This document shows positions 46,651 through 58,561 of a stretch of 64,000 nt of DNA, in pieces. Each line of letters begins with the position of its first letter. Positions within the stretch are counted from its first letter, which is position 1. The stretch comes from Brachionus plicatilis (lineage: Eukaryota; Rotifera; Eurotatoria; Ploima; Brachionidae): the NCBI GenBank assembly GCA_010279815.1, contig QEOQ01000640.1:206282-270281 (forward strand). The letters are read 5' to 3'. The notes beneath the pieces are model-generated. The model had not been told where the DNA came from, searched no databases, and worked only from the letters and a program-made list of their open reading frames with translations. The translations under genes and the position numbers were made by a program.

Positions 46651-49600
46651 TTATTTACCTCATTCAAAAATAAAATTCAAGTTGTATGTTTCATAAGCAT
46701 CTAAATTAAAAAACAAAACTCAGACGGTATAAATAATCAAGACTTCATTAAAAAATTGGAATGATAAGATATTTCTTTTTTTATAACAAATGCTTTTTAA
46801 AAATACACTTTTATATTTCTGATCCTAGAATATGATAAACAAAAATCTTAAACATGTTCGTATCCAGAAAAAAACGAAAACATACAATAAAAATAAGATT
46901 TAATTTTGTTTTCGTAAATTTATCAAGAAATTGTTTAATTTGGTTTTATTAACAAAAAAACATCATGCTAAAAATCTGTTAGCCCGACTTTTTGATATTC
47001 AAGCAAAATTTTCATTATCAATTTTATCTTATTTTAGGCTCGATTTAAATAGCTAAACCAAGCCCAAAAAAGCAGCATTTATTTAATCAGATCGCACCAT
47101 ATTTGCTTTATACTCAATAAATAATCTCTTGTCATTTGCTTCGGAATACATTTGCATACCCTAAATAATTAATCTTGGTATCATGTTTCCACTTTCTATC
47201 AGCCTCCTATTTGAATTTAAGTCGGCTTATTAAACAGTATTGACGAATTTTAATTTGTTTATATTATAAATTTGTTTACTTATTTGAATAAATAACTTTT
47301 TTGTTAGTGGCTTGAAAATTTTTGACACTTTAAATAAATTTGCTTTGGAAAATGTATTAATGTTTTTTTTAAGGCCTTTGTGTACCCTGTTTTGAAAAGA
47401 TAAAAGCATTTTTTCTAGATAAATGAAGGTAAAGAGTTGATGAACAAAATCAAATGATGATTGATTATCTCCTAAAATATTTTATCTTTCAAAACAGAAA
47501 ATAAATACAAAAAAGTAATAGAAAAAAACTTACAATTGCTCATCGTTCGGTTATTTATCTTTTTTTCTTATTTAAATAGGGTATTTTATTCAAAAAATGA
47601 AACGGATTTTTAAAAAAATTGCCTGGTTAAAGGAAAATTTATTTTAAATTGTTAAATTTGAACCATTTTAAAAATAAAAAAAATGTCTTATTTATTTAAA
47701 AAAAATTAATTAAAAGAATTAAAATAAAAACAAAATGTAAATAGTAAATCAAAAATTAAATTGAATTTTAAATTTTTAAAAAATTTGTTCTCAAGATATT
47801 ATTTTAGTTAACAATGCTTTAGGTGAAAAAATTGAAACTTGATTAGGACAAAAAAAGTCTGACATATTGCAGTCTATTTGAGCCAAGGGAAATAATGAAT
47901 TTTTGTAGAAAAATTAACGAAAAAAAATCAATTAATAATAATTAAAAAATCGTTGCTTAAAAAAATTTTGTCATTATGAATGATATATTACTTGGGCTAA
48001 TCTTCAATCTCTAATATTTAGATTTATTGTCGAATAATTCAAAAACTAAATGCGTTCTTTGCAATTGCATTTTCTTAACAATAAATGATGAAATTTTGCT
48101 TCTGACTTATGATTTTTTTACATAATTTTATTTAATTAGAATTGAAATCAAATTTAATCAAGAGAGAAAAATATTTTGTTATTGTTTTAGTACAATTTTA
48201 ATAAAATTGTTTATTAAGACCTAGAAGATAAATGTTTAATAGTTTATCGTAATAAATGACAAATTGCTAGGTTCTTTTTTAACTATTCAGATACAAGTAA
48301 ACTATTGATTAAGGCCACAATTTCTCATTATTTTGGTCAGTTAAAATACTGATAAATTTGGTTAATGATTTGAATATAGCATAACTTCAATTGAAAGAAT
48401 TAATTTTGAAAAATAAAAGTTAAATTCATGTCACGTAAACCCTTGTTCTATCGAGATGTTCGTTTTTTTCTAATCATTAGGATTTAAATTCAGGCTTCCA
48501 TGCTTCTTTTTAAATAATTAAATCCCAGTATAAAAAAAATTTAATTAAATAAAACTTATCGAACAAAAATTAATAAAATATCTTAGGAGAATATTAAAAA
48601 ATTTTGATGAACAAATCCATTTATTTTTATCGTTTATTCTTAATATTTTATTTTTTTTTAGCTGCTGATATTCCCTACAATTAGATTATTTGTTTAAAGG
48701 AATCGGTTCTTCTTCCATGATTAAATATTAAATAGACTTTTTAAAATGATAAATTACTCTGAAATTTCCTCAAATAAATAAATTTTGTTGCATTAAATAA
48801 ATAAATTTCCAAAATTTTGTTCAGCTAAATGAAATTTCGTTTAGTTTGTTTAAGAGTTAATACGATGCATTCATTTGTTTAGCTCGATTAAGAGCTATAT
48901 GAATTTAAATTTTCTGAAGATTAAATTTTTTGCTGCATATGGAATGCCAAAAATGAATTTATAAAAATGCTATGGCTTATTTAAAATATAATTTCGAACG
49001 TTCTAAAACTCCTAATTAACAGTCAGTTAATATTTAGTTAATTAACGATCAATAGTCTACCAAAATTTACTCGCTTGATTAATGAAATTGTAGCCTTTTA
49101 ATTTAACTTTTTAAACAATTTTTTTCATTGACAAAACTTATAAATTGTAATTATAAAAGCTTAAATTTAAATTCGCGAGAAAATCTCCTAAAATTAATTT
49201 TGAATAAAAAAAAATAGCGCTAAATTTGTCAAAGATATTTTCTCTTAAATTTTTATGTGTTAGTCTGTTACACATAAAAATTATTTTTTCCTTTCATTTT
49301 AATTTTTGTGATCTTAACTCTTTCTTAATAAAAAAATTAAATCTAAAAAACAAATATAAAAATTTAAAAAAATACCTAGAAACTTTAACTAATCAGTAAT
49401 CAGATATTAAATTGTTGTTTAACAAAAATTTCATTTTAAATGAAAAGAGAAGAATATTTCATTAAAATTGTTGTCTTGGATTTTAAATTCAATTTTTTTC
49501 ATAGTTCAATTTTGATTTAAAAAATTAATTAATGTGATCTTCACATTTCAATAAATTCATTTTGTGAATTTTTCATCATTTTAAATAAAGTTATCTTTTA

Positions 49601-52600
49601 ATGCGTGAATATAATTTTTAATATCCTGTGATTTTCTTTATTTGTTTTTAATCCTCTCCCCAGACCTGGGCTCATTAAATTTATTTAAAGAATACAAATT
49701 AGTCTAAAACTGTATCTTTTAACGCATCATGCTGCAGCATTCATAATTACATTAATTGTCCAAATCTGATAATAATTTGTAAAATCTCTGCAGAATGCGC
49801 TAAAGGCAAATATATCAAAATTTAAATTATGCTAAATTTGCAGATTTTCCACTGAATTTGGTTAATAATGCCATTATGTAAATTGCACCTTGTTCCATTT
49901 AAAGAACCAATTTTAAGCATCTATAAAAAAGATATTAGATTTTTATCATGTTGTTGTGTTCTTTTGTGCTGTGTTTTACAGAAAATAATAATTTATTTTG
50001 TTTTAGAATTCAAAAAAAATCTTTTATTCAATGATTATCTTCAAGTATATTTATGAAAATTGATACATCCTGCTAAAATGTTTAAAAGTCAAAAATTACA
50101 AATGAAAAAATTATTTATGCATTTGATTCCATAAGATCAAAGCCTAAATAAAGAAAATCAAAGTACGAACAATTTTTCGGATGAATTATAAAATTTTTTC
50201 TTAAGGTACCTTAAGAATTCGAATTCTAGAATTCAAATTCTAGCACGTGCTAGAATTATAATTATCTATGAGGAAAAAATTTTTTATAATTTAGATATTA
50301 ATTTAGGATTTAGAACCTCTGTTATAACTCAATAGACTAAAAGTCCATTTCTCCTTAAAACTTAATTCACACAATTTTATTAGAGATTTTTGAATATTTT
50401 GTCCTAACTAAAAAAACTTTAGCTTAATTTATAGCAATTTAAAACAATTTTTTTCATTTTACTGAAATATTGCTTTTGGTTTAAATATTCCCAATATACT
50501 AATAATTACTTATTTAAGTTTTTATTTTAAATTAAAAAAATTTCTATTATCATTTCAAATGAAATCGTTAAAAAGATTTGGTAGAATGTCATGAAATCTA
50601 ATTTTCATGTTATTATTTTAACCAAGATACAAAAAATATGAACAAGTTAAAATTCCTAATTGAAAATATTAAATACATTTTTAATCATTTCAATAAAAAT
50701 TTTGATTGGAATTTTAGCTTATCCTCTCAATAAACTTTAGCATATTTTTCCAGAATAGATTTTACAGAAATTCAAAAATTTATGAATTAGATCTCTCTTT
50801 GAAATGGTAAAACCTTGCTGATACCACTAATCTTGAAACAGCTGTAAACAGTTAAGAAAAAATATTTCTTGATCGGAGGTGTTTTGCCGATGAAGAATCG
50901 GTACGATTTTTGTTTTATCTTAAATCCACAAATAATGAAAATAAAGATATTTTATATATTTATATTGACTTCATGCCATTTAAAGATGCGATTTGATTTT
51001 GATTAAAAACTATTTTAAGTTTTGAATGTATTTTTATTTATTTAAATTATTTTTTAAGTTCCTTATAATACATTATCAAATTTCAAAAATTGTTTTAGCA
51101 AAGTGAAATGATAAATTAAGAATATTGTTATGACGCACGAAATAAAATTATGTACTTAATGAAATGTAGATTTTTTTCATATTGAAAGTTTCGACTAGTT
51201 ACTTTTTTAAAATTTCTTTTGAGTATCACAAAAATTAAACTAAAAAAGAGAAATTAAATTCGATTTGAAACTGAATGTAAACAATTATAGGCAACATATA
51301 TCTGGAAAAAAAATATAATGGTTTCTTAGATCGAAGAAGAAGGAAATGGACTTGGATTGAAAATTTCTTTCAAGCAATTTTCTTATTTAAAATAGATTGC
51401 TTTAATAAAAGGTCCAGAATCGGCTAAATTACGTAATTTTACATTTTTTTAGTAAGCTTACGTAATCGTACGTGAATATAAGTCGGTAAGAGCATGTAAT
51501 TTTGCGTAAAATAACGTTAGCTTACATTAAAAAACGCAATTTTTAGTAAAATTATTCCAAATGATTACGGCCATAAAAAATTAGGTCTTTGGTGAGAAAA
51601 AAATTGACTGCCTTTCCAAAATTTTGAAAATATTTTCTTTGTTTTAAACGGTACGCAATATTGAGCTTTTTTTATTTTCTTATTTAAAATAGTAGTTAAG
51701 GTAAAATATTCTAATATTAAGCATTTCCCAGAAAAATAACGTAATTTTTTAATTGTAAATTAGATAAAAGTTTAATGTGGATTTTTTCATATTTTTATTT
51801 CAACAGTTAATTCATTGAAAATTTTTCAATAGAATGATATACTGAACAAGGGTAAGATCTAATTAAAATCTACATTTAAAATTTTTTCACAAAACATTTT
51901 TCTATATAATTTAAACGAAAAAAAGTTCTTTGAAAATTTTTGCAAGTTTTGTTTAATTGATATTTTCCTTATAAATGCAGTTGACCAACGTGTCAGATTG
52001 AAAAAATTTCAACATTTTTTTGACTACTTTTCTTGGCACTATATTATAATATAGAAAATCATAATATAGGCTGTCTATAAAGATACATAAAATACAGACG
52101 TAGACTACAATATCGAATTGATTATGTAGACTCTCTTTTCTATATAGAAACATGATAAAATTTTTTAAATTTTTATTTCGATTTAAAAAAGTTTCTAATT
52201 CATAAAATAATATAAAAATATGAATACAAAGATAAAAATTTTGATTTTATATTAAAAAATAATAGAAATAATAAAGGGTCCATTTCCTCTGACTCAATTT
52301 TTTATCAAATTTTCTATAATATTAGCCATAAAAACTCTTAATTCTTCCTGTATAACAGCCTTTTCTTCACTTTGACCACCTTATTCTTATTAACATTTTA
52401 AAATGAATATAACAATAATCTATATAGAATGTGTTCTACATATTTTTAGTCTCTGTTCTATGTCCTTTTATTCTGCATTATTTTTGAGTCTATATTAATT
52501 TGTCTATATTTTTTTAAGTCTATGTCTTTCTAAAAAAGCAGTCTTTATTTTGATATACTCCCCTTTTCTTCTCTAAAAATTTTTTGAGACAATATTTGTC

Positions 52601-52960
52601 TTTTAAAAAACTAATTTTTATGAAAAATTTTTATATTTCCCTCAATTAACATGATCAATAACTTTAATAATCTTTTGAAAATTCTCCATTAAAAGCCGCT
52701 GTATTTTAAAAAAATTTGACTTTTCCTAATTCTTTTATTCAAGTAATCTGCATTTATAGTTGGATTCTCCTGAGTTAAATGGAAGTAAAAAAATCCATTA
52801 ATTTTTAGTTAGGTTATTTTTGAATTTAACTAGTTGAAATATTGCAAAAATATAATCTAATTTTTACGTAATAACCACGTACACAATGAAAATGGTACAA
52901 TTTTGATAAAGATTCAAAAAAAAATTAATGGTTTAAATTACTCCAGTTTCATAATCAATT
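46651..52960. other. 6.3-kb gene-poor interval
   Basis: It separates the K2P promoter side from FDXR. Apart from the palindrome cluster near 50.2 kb, and ACGTAA/TTACGT-rich sequence around 51430-51560 that recalls the arms of the Tc1-type MITE at 40394, I see only AT-rich DNA. Open frames such as 49868-50056 lack support. Confidence 0.4.
50200..50257. repeat. Cluster of perfect palindromes
   Basis: CTTAAGGTACCTTAAG (16 nt) is followed by three GAATTC sites and then a 22-nt perfect palindrome centred on TAGCACGTGCTA, which contains a CACGTG E-box core. All lie within 58 nt. A shorter relative of the first palindrome (CTTAAGTACCTTAAG) occurs near 952. Confidence 0.7.
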
Positions 52961-54460
52961 ATGTTTCGGTTGGTAAAACCCATTCAGAGTTTAAGTTTCG
53001 GACCCAATTTAAATCAGACCATCAAATTTTCCTCTCGACCATCTTTAAAACTTGGCTACAATCCGAAAGTTTGTATTGTAGGCAGTGGACCAGCTGCATT
53101 GTACACAGCTCAGTATCTGCTAAAAAACCTCAACTCCAACAATTTAAGCATAGATGTCTTCGAAAAGCTTCCGGTGCCCTTTGGACTGGTCCGCTACGGA
53201 GTCGCGCCAGATCATCAAGATGTCAAAAATGTGATCAATTCATTTACCGAAACGCTCAAGAACAAACAAGTCAACTTTTTTGGAAATGTAAGCATTGGAA
53301 CTGATTTGAAAATAGGTGAGCTTCTGGGTGCCTACAATTCTGTGGTTCTGGCCTATGGCTCAATGGGCGACAACTATCTTAACATACCAGGTGAAAAGGA
53401 ATTTTCAAACGTCATATCAGCAAGAGACATTGTTAGTTTGTACAATGGTCTGCCAAATAGCGAAAATCTAAAAATTGACTTAAATGGACCAGAGGCAGTG
53501 ATAATCGGCGCCGGAAATGTAGCAATTGATGTGGCACGATTGCTGGTCAGTCCGATAGACAAACTAGCTCAAACTGACATTTCATCATTCGCTTTAGACC
53601 TTTTCAAAAGTCAAAACAAAATTGAACATGTGTCAATTGTAGCCAGACGTGGTGTCCTTAACGCTGCATTTACTCTTAAAGAACTAAGGGAATTGACAAA
53701 ACTGGATTCTGTTGAGTGTAGATTAGATGCGGAAAACTTTTCCCATATTGATTTGGAAAATTTGTTAAGTAAACTAGCTAGGCCTCGTAGGCGCATCACA
53801 GAGTTTTTGTACAATTTGTCTCAGCAGTCTCAATCTTCAGGTCCTAAAAAGTTGATTGAGTTAAAATTTTTAAAGACCCCCTTGGAAATATTGGGAAATG
53901 ATCACAAACAAGTCTCTGGTGTTAAATTCAAAAATAATAAATACAAATTTGACTTGAATAGTTTAGACCAAGACTTAGATTCGGATGAAAAATTAAGCTC
54001 AATTCCGATAGTTGAAGATTCGGAAAAGCAAGTAGAAGTAATGTCGTGTGGCTTGCTGGTCAAAAGTATTGGATACAAGAATGTGAGTATTGATAGCGAA
54101 ATGCCATTTGATAAAAAGTCTGGAGTTGTGCCCAATGATAAAGGAAAGGTGATTGGCAAGGAGGGGCTATATTGTACCGGATGGATAAAGCGGGGTCCAC
54201 GAGGAGTCATAGTGGACACAACCTCGGATGCCTATGAAACAGCCCAGAAACTTTATGCTGATTTGGTCAGCACTGGAGTGGATAAGCCTGGTGCGGAAAA
54301 GATTGCTGAAATCTTGAAGAAGCGCAATGTAAGATTTGTTGATAAAGAGGGCTGGGATAGAATCGACCAAGCTGAGATTAAGCGAGGCAAAGAAATCGGA
54401 AAACCTAGAGAAAAATTGCAAAGTATTGACGAAATGCTCAAGGTAGCGCTTGAGAAATAG
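52961..54460 (+). CDS. FDXR: NADPH:adrenodoxin (ferredoxin) reductase, mitochondrial
   Basis: Matrix flavoenzyme moving electrons from NADPH to mitochondrial ferredoxin for Fe-S cluster and steroid/heme chemistry. One uninterrupted 499-codon exon, close to the usual length. The N-terminus (MFRLVKPIQSLSF) is basic and amphipathic, as in a mitochondrial presequence. Seen: FAD-binding CIVGSGPAALYTAQYLL, family words VPFGLVRYGVAPDHQ, NADP-binding VIIGAGNVAIDVARLL, RRGVLNAAFT, GLLVKSIGY, and the C-terminal GWIKRGPRGVI. All key glycines are present. First gene of a four-gene same-strand run; AATAAA follows at 54472 and the next ATG is 166 nt after the stop. Certain. Confidence 0.97.
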   Translation: MFRLVKPIQSLSFGPNLNQTIKFSSRPSLKLGYNPKVCIVGSGPAALYTAQYLLKNLNSNNLSIDVFEKLPVPFGLVRYGVAPDHQDVKNVINSFTETLKNKQVNFFGNVSIGTDLKIGELLGAYNSVVLAYGSMGDNYLNIPGEKEFSNVISARDIVSLYNGLPNSENLKIDLNGPEAVIIGAGNVAIDVARLLVSPIDKLAQTDISSFALDLFKSQNKIEHVSIVARRGVLNAAFTLKELRELTKLDSVECRLDAENFSHIDLENLLSKLARPRRRITEFLYNLSQQSQSSGPKKLIELKFLKTPLEILGNDHKQVSGVKFKNNKYKFDLNSLDQDLDSDEKLSSIPIVEDSEKQVEVMSCGLLVKSIGYKNVSIDSEMPFDKKSGVVPNDKGKVIGKEGLYCTGWIKRGPRGVIVDTTSDAYETAQKLYADLVSTGVDKPGAEKIAEILKKRNVRFVDKEGWDRIDQAEIKRGKEIGKPREKLQSIDEMLKVALEK

Positions 54461-54471
54461 CTTTTTGGATA

Positions 54472-54477
54472 AATAAA
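54472..54477 (+). terminator. Polyadenylation signal of FDXR
   Basis: AATAAA 12 nt after the FDXR stop codon, overlapping a TAAATAAA run. It marks an early 3' end in the 166-nt gap before MALSU1. Confidence 0.5.
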
Positions 54478-54626
54478 GTTAGTAAATAAAACAAAATTTG
54501 CTGAGTCAATTGAAAACAGTTGTACATTTTCTATTAATTTTTATTATCAAATGTTTAGTGTTAATAACCTAAATTAGTTTTAGATTTTTTTTTCTAATTA
54601 AATTTTTTTAAATAAAAAAGTTTAAA

Positions 54627-56454
54627 ATGTTACAAAATTGGAAAAATTTGACCCGATTGGGCAAGTCTTTGACAAAAATTAATAAAAAATTAGAAATTAG
54701 AAGGTCTTTAATCACAAGCAAATATCTTAGCGCTAAGGATGACGATAAAACTAAAAAAACAAATAAAGTTAAACTTTATCCAGGATACCAAGCTTCTCAT
54801 GAAGAATTACAACAATCGTTGTTGAATGAGGACAGTTCTTCTGTGCAAAATTTCTATGGTATTAAATCCCGAATAATTAATTTTTCGATTTTATATAGAT
54901 TTTTTTTTCTAGCTAAGAAAGTAATTGAAGATTTTTATGGCTTAAATGAATTAGAGTATGAAACAGAAGACATTTCAGCTGAAGTACCAACAGAGAGTAA
55001 GTAAATCTCTGTTAAAACGCGAAAAAAAAAATCAACTTAGTTTTCATAATAACTAGCAGACAAAAATAAATTTAAAAAATAATGCACTTTTTAACAATAA
55101 TTACAAGTTTTACATACTGGACAAAATTAAGTTCAATGAATCAAGCTTTTCTTCTAAAATTATTTATCCAGGAAAAAGAAATTGAAAAGTGGTAGGATAT
55201 TCAAATAATTTTATAAGAATATTGTTTTATAAGTTTTAGTAAAAAAGGAATAAAAAAAATTATTTTTCTGAAAAATCAAAAATTAGAAATAAAATGTTTT
55301 ATCATCGTTTTACCTTTTAAAGATATTTTCTAAATATTCTAAAGTTTATCAAGAAGCCAGTGAGCTTGAAATCAATTACCTACTTACAATTAAATAACAA
55401 TTTTAAATTATTTTGAAATATCAAAAAAAAAGTTTTATTGTTGATAGAAAAATATTATAAAAATTAACAATATGGAAAAACTGAAAGATTAAATGGGGTC
55501 AAACAAAAGAATTAATTTTTTGATCTTTTGATTTTTTATAACTTTAATGCAACAGAAAATTGAATTTTAAACTTGATGCACAATTAATTTTTTGAAAAAA
55601 TCTTTTTATACATATCCCTTAAGTTAAATTAATTTTAACATGATAAGGATGACAAGCGGCAAATGTTCCAAAGCTGAATTTCTGAGTTTAAATCATTTAA
55701 AAAAAAATGTTATTTAATTATTTATATTAGTTTTTTAAATTTAGAGAACCAAATAATGGATTTTCAAATTTTTCAAATTTTTCTCTCTGAGTATATATGT
55801 GTTGCTGATTTCTTAAAAGATTAATTTGTGAAAAATTTAAATGATCAAGGCTTAATTTTAGCAAATATAAATCAAATTTATTTTACATTTAATTTTGCAT
55901 TCTTTTGTATTTTTAAAGATCCTATTTGAATTAATTCATCAATTCAACAAATCATAATATAAAAAAAATGAAAACTGAAATTTTTGTTTTTTGATAATTT
56001 TGGAAAAAAAAAGTTAACTCATTTTTTAGCTTACCAGGAATTCAATATTGAAAATGCGATCAAAATTCTAAAACAAGAGAATGTTCAAGACATTGCATGT
56101 ATTGAATTGCCTAAAGAGATAAACTATGCCGACTACATGTTAATCGGAAATTGTTTATCCGACAAGCATTTGAACTCAGTTTTTTTATCCATTAATAAAA
56201 AGTACAAATTTCTAAAAGAAGATTCGGATTCTTATCTGAATCGAAAATCCGGAAAAGAATCGAAATGGTGTGCCATTGACACTGGAAAAATTGTTATTCA
56301 TTTATTTCTACCAGAATACCGTGAATTCTACGATCTAGAGTGCTTGTGGACATGTGGAAGTGAATTTGATGAAAAATATCTGCAGTTCAAAGATGAACAA
56401 AAACAAATTGAACAAAAATTAACACTAATGGAAGTAGATCACGATGAAAAATAA
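54627..56454 (+). CDS. MALSU1: Mitochondrial ribosome-silencing factor (RsfS/Iojap family)
   Basis: Binds uL14 of the mitochondrial large ribosomal subunit and blocks premature joining of the small subunit during assembly. Exons 54627-54858, 54913-54996 and 56030-56454 join in frame to 246 residues; the introns are 54 and 1033 nt. The N-terminus (LQNWKNLTRLGKSLTK) looks like a mitochondrial presequence. The RsfS domain fills exon 3: FNIENAIKILKQENVQDI, then the core words YADYMLIGNCLSDKHL, WCAIDTGKIVIHLFLPEYRE and YDLECLW, all matching vertebrate MALSU1. Exon 2 leads into it through a strong gtaagt donor. Linking exons 1-2 to exon 3 is an inference from phase and from the need for a presequence. 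The first intron is stop-free and a multiple of three, so its retention would still give a protein. Confidence 0.87.
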
Positions 56455-56479
56455 AATTAGCGGACTTAAGACTTTTGTC

Positions 56480-56485
56480 AATAAA
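56480..56485 (+). terminator. Polyadenylation signal of MALSU1
   Basis: AATAAA 26 nt after the MALSU1 stop, within the 134-nt gap to UFC1. Confidence 0.5.
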
Positions 56486-56588
56486 ATTTTTTTTTTATAT
56501 AATTTTACTCCTTCAAATTCATAGAAGTAAATTTCTATGTTCAATTAAATACTTAAGGAGCTTGAATTTTTAAATATTTTACTTAGAA

Positions 56589-57155
56589 ATGGTCGACGAA
56601 GTTACCAAAAAAACTTTGGCAAGCATTCCACTATTGAAAACCAAAGCTGGTCCGAGAGAAAAAACAGAATGGCCTGAACGACTCAAAGAAGAATATTGTG
56701 CTTTAATCAAATATGTCGAGAATAACAAGCAAGCAGATAACGATTGGTTTAGATTGGAGTCGAATTCTGATGGCACTAAATGGTGGGGAAAGTGCTGGTA
56801 CATTCATGAATTAATAAAATATGAATTCAATGTTGAATTTGATATACCTGTTACTTATCCGACCACGCCGCCTGAGATCGCATTGCCTGAGTTGGACGGT
56901 AAAACTGCAAAAATGTACAGAGGCGGAAAAATATGTATGACAGATCACTTTAAACCGTTGTGGGCCAGGAATGTAGGAAAATTTGGAATAGCTCATGCCA
57001 TGGCATTAGGGGTTTTATTCTTTATATTTTAAAATTTGTATAAATTTTTTTTTTTTAATTAGCTTGGCCCTTGGCTTGCCGTCGAAATTCCTGATTTAAT
57101 TTCTAAAGGCATCATTACCAAAACTGAAAATGCTGGAACTTCTCAAAATGCCTAA
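56589..57155 (+). CDS. UFC1: UFM1-conjugating E2 enzyme
   Basis: Accepts UFM1 from UBA5 as a thioester and, with UFL1, passes it to targets such as ribosomal protein uL24 at the ER. Exons 56589-57011 and 57063-57155 give 171 residues (vertebrates 167). Catalytic Cys116 lies in [11 protein letters not shown]. The conserved words [50 protein letters not shown] and PLWARN are all present, and exon 2 supplies [13 protein letters not shown]. The donor is the unusual GTTTTA, chosen because it is the only GT giving the conserved MALG-LGPW junction. The ATG follows tttacttagaa, an acceptor-like AG only 2 nt upstream. Certain. Confidence 0.97.
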
Positions 57156-57179
57156 TTTTTAACCACGTGTTAGACGTCA

Positions 57180-57185
57180 AATAAA
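57180..57185 (+). terminator. Polyadenylation signal of UFC1
   Basis: AATAAA 24 nt after the UFC1 stop, in the 339-nt gap before UCHL3. Confidence 0.5.
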
Positions 57186-57494
57186 TTTTTAATTTTTCGC
57201 ATTTTTAAATAAATTTATTTAAATTTTTCATATTTTTTATCCATGTCAATTTTTTGGATTATTAATGATAATTTTTTATTCAGCAAAATTGAAAAATTTA
57301 TAATTATAGAGCAAATTTGAAAGAGAAGTTTTTTGTGCGATTGCCAAATCAAATTAAAAAAAAAGTTGAGAAATTAAAACTTGGTTAAATTGAAACAATT
57401 CCGTGTATCTGTACATTCAAATTTATTTTCAAAGCTAGTTTAATTTCAAATTTTAGATTTTTTTTGTTATCAAATTGAGAATAAGCAGCACTAA

Positions 57495-58506
57495 ATGGAA
57501 AGCTCAAGATCAGAAACCAGGTGGCTTCCACTTGAATCAAACCCTGAAGTAAAATTGCTCTTTTTAATTTGTTTTTTATATTCAAAATTTTTTTTTAAGG
57601 TTATTAATAAGGTAAATTTTTCAATTTTTTTTTCAGAAATGAATTTTTGAGTAATTTTTAGTATGTAAATAACATTGGTGTAAATACAGATAAATATGAG
57701 TTTATAGATATTTACGGACTAGAACCAGAATTATTGCAAATGGTTCCAAGGCCATGCGTAGCGGTTTTGCTACTTTTTCCAGTGACTAAATTGGTAAAAT
57801 AGAAATAAAAAATTTTCGACTGATCGTTGCAATTTTTTTCAAGTATCAAGATTTTAGAAATGAGCAGATAAATCAAAAAAAAGATAAAAAAATTAGTCCT
57901 AATTTGTTCTATACGAAACAAACAGTTCAGAATGCATGCGGCACAGTAGCTCTTATCCACGCATTAGCGAACAACAAGCAGGCTTTAAATATTGATAGTA
58001 ATTTGAAAAATATAATTAGTAAATTTTGAATTTTAAAACTTTATTTCAAGTGGAAAAAGCATTTGGAAAATATTTGAAAGCTACTCAGACAATGACACCA
58101 GAAGAGAGTGCTGAGTACCTCAGAACAGATAATAGCATAACTAATGCTCACCAAGAATCAGCTGTAGAGGGGCAAACAGAAGTAAAATTTTATTTTATTT
58201 TATTTATTTATATTAAAACTAAAAAAATTAAATTTAAGGCACCAAATCTAAGCGAATCGGTGGACTTGCATTTCATTACATTTGTTGAGAAGGATGGAAA
58301 TTTGTATGAACTTGATGGAGGTTTGGGTCATCCAATAAATCATGGTCCTTGTGGCGATGATCTTCTTGATGTAAACACATTTTTTCACCAAAAACATTTC
58401 TCATGTTCTTTTAAAGGCATTCAGTAACTACTTCAAAAATTTGATTGAACTCAATCCAGATGAAAATCGCTTTAATTTGATCGGCTTGGCTGCTAAAAAT
58501 GACTAA
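57495..58506 (+). CDS. UCHL3: Ubiquitin C-terminal hydrolase, L3/L1 family
   Basis: Cytosolic cysteine protease that trims small adducts from the ubiquitin (and NEDD8) C-terminus. Seven exons: 57495-57548, 57600-57611 (12 nt), 57662-57793, 57844-57997, 58051-58181, 58239-58370 and 58417-58506. They total 234 codons plus TAA against 230 in vertebrate UCHL3, with introns of only 46-57 nt. Catalytic triad by position: Cys98 in QNACGTVALIHA, His172 in VDLHFI, Asp187 in LYELDG, with Gln92 as the oxyanion residue. Other family words: RWLPLESNPE, IYGLEPELLQMVPRP, VAVLLLFPVT, EGQTE and PINHG. The crossover loop over the active site (about 150-162) is present. Last gene of the FDXR-MALSU1-UFC1-UCHL3 run. 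L3 is preferred over L1 on length and PELLQMVPRP; family is certain. Confidence 0.96.
57600..57611 (+). other. UCHL3: 12-nt microexon of UCHL3 (Val-Ile-Asn-Lys)
   Basis: GTTATTAATAAG is preceded by the acceptor ttttttaag and followed by the donor gtaaat. Including it gives NPE-VINK-YVNNIG, which aligns without gaps to vertebrate NPE-VTNQFLKQLG; omitting it would delete four residues of the first helix. Flanking introns are 51 and 50 nt. Other acceptors in the region (for example tttcag at 57636) give immediate stops. Confidence 0.82.
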
Positions 58507-58561
58507 TTTTTTTTGATGATTTAGAGAGAACACTTAAACAACCCTGTAAATTCGAGTTTAT

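Noticed and set aside
49868..50056. Cys-rich 62-codon open frame
   Set aside because: Isolated in AT-rich intergenic DNA with no recognisable motif beyond a hydrophobic run.
57637..57660. Alternative UCHL3 exon after tttcag, encoding NEFLSNF
   Set aside because: It resembles the family but is out of phase with exon 1 and ends in a stop; the VINK microexon gives a gapless fit instead.
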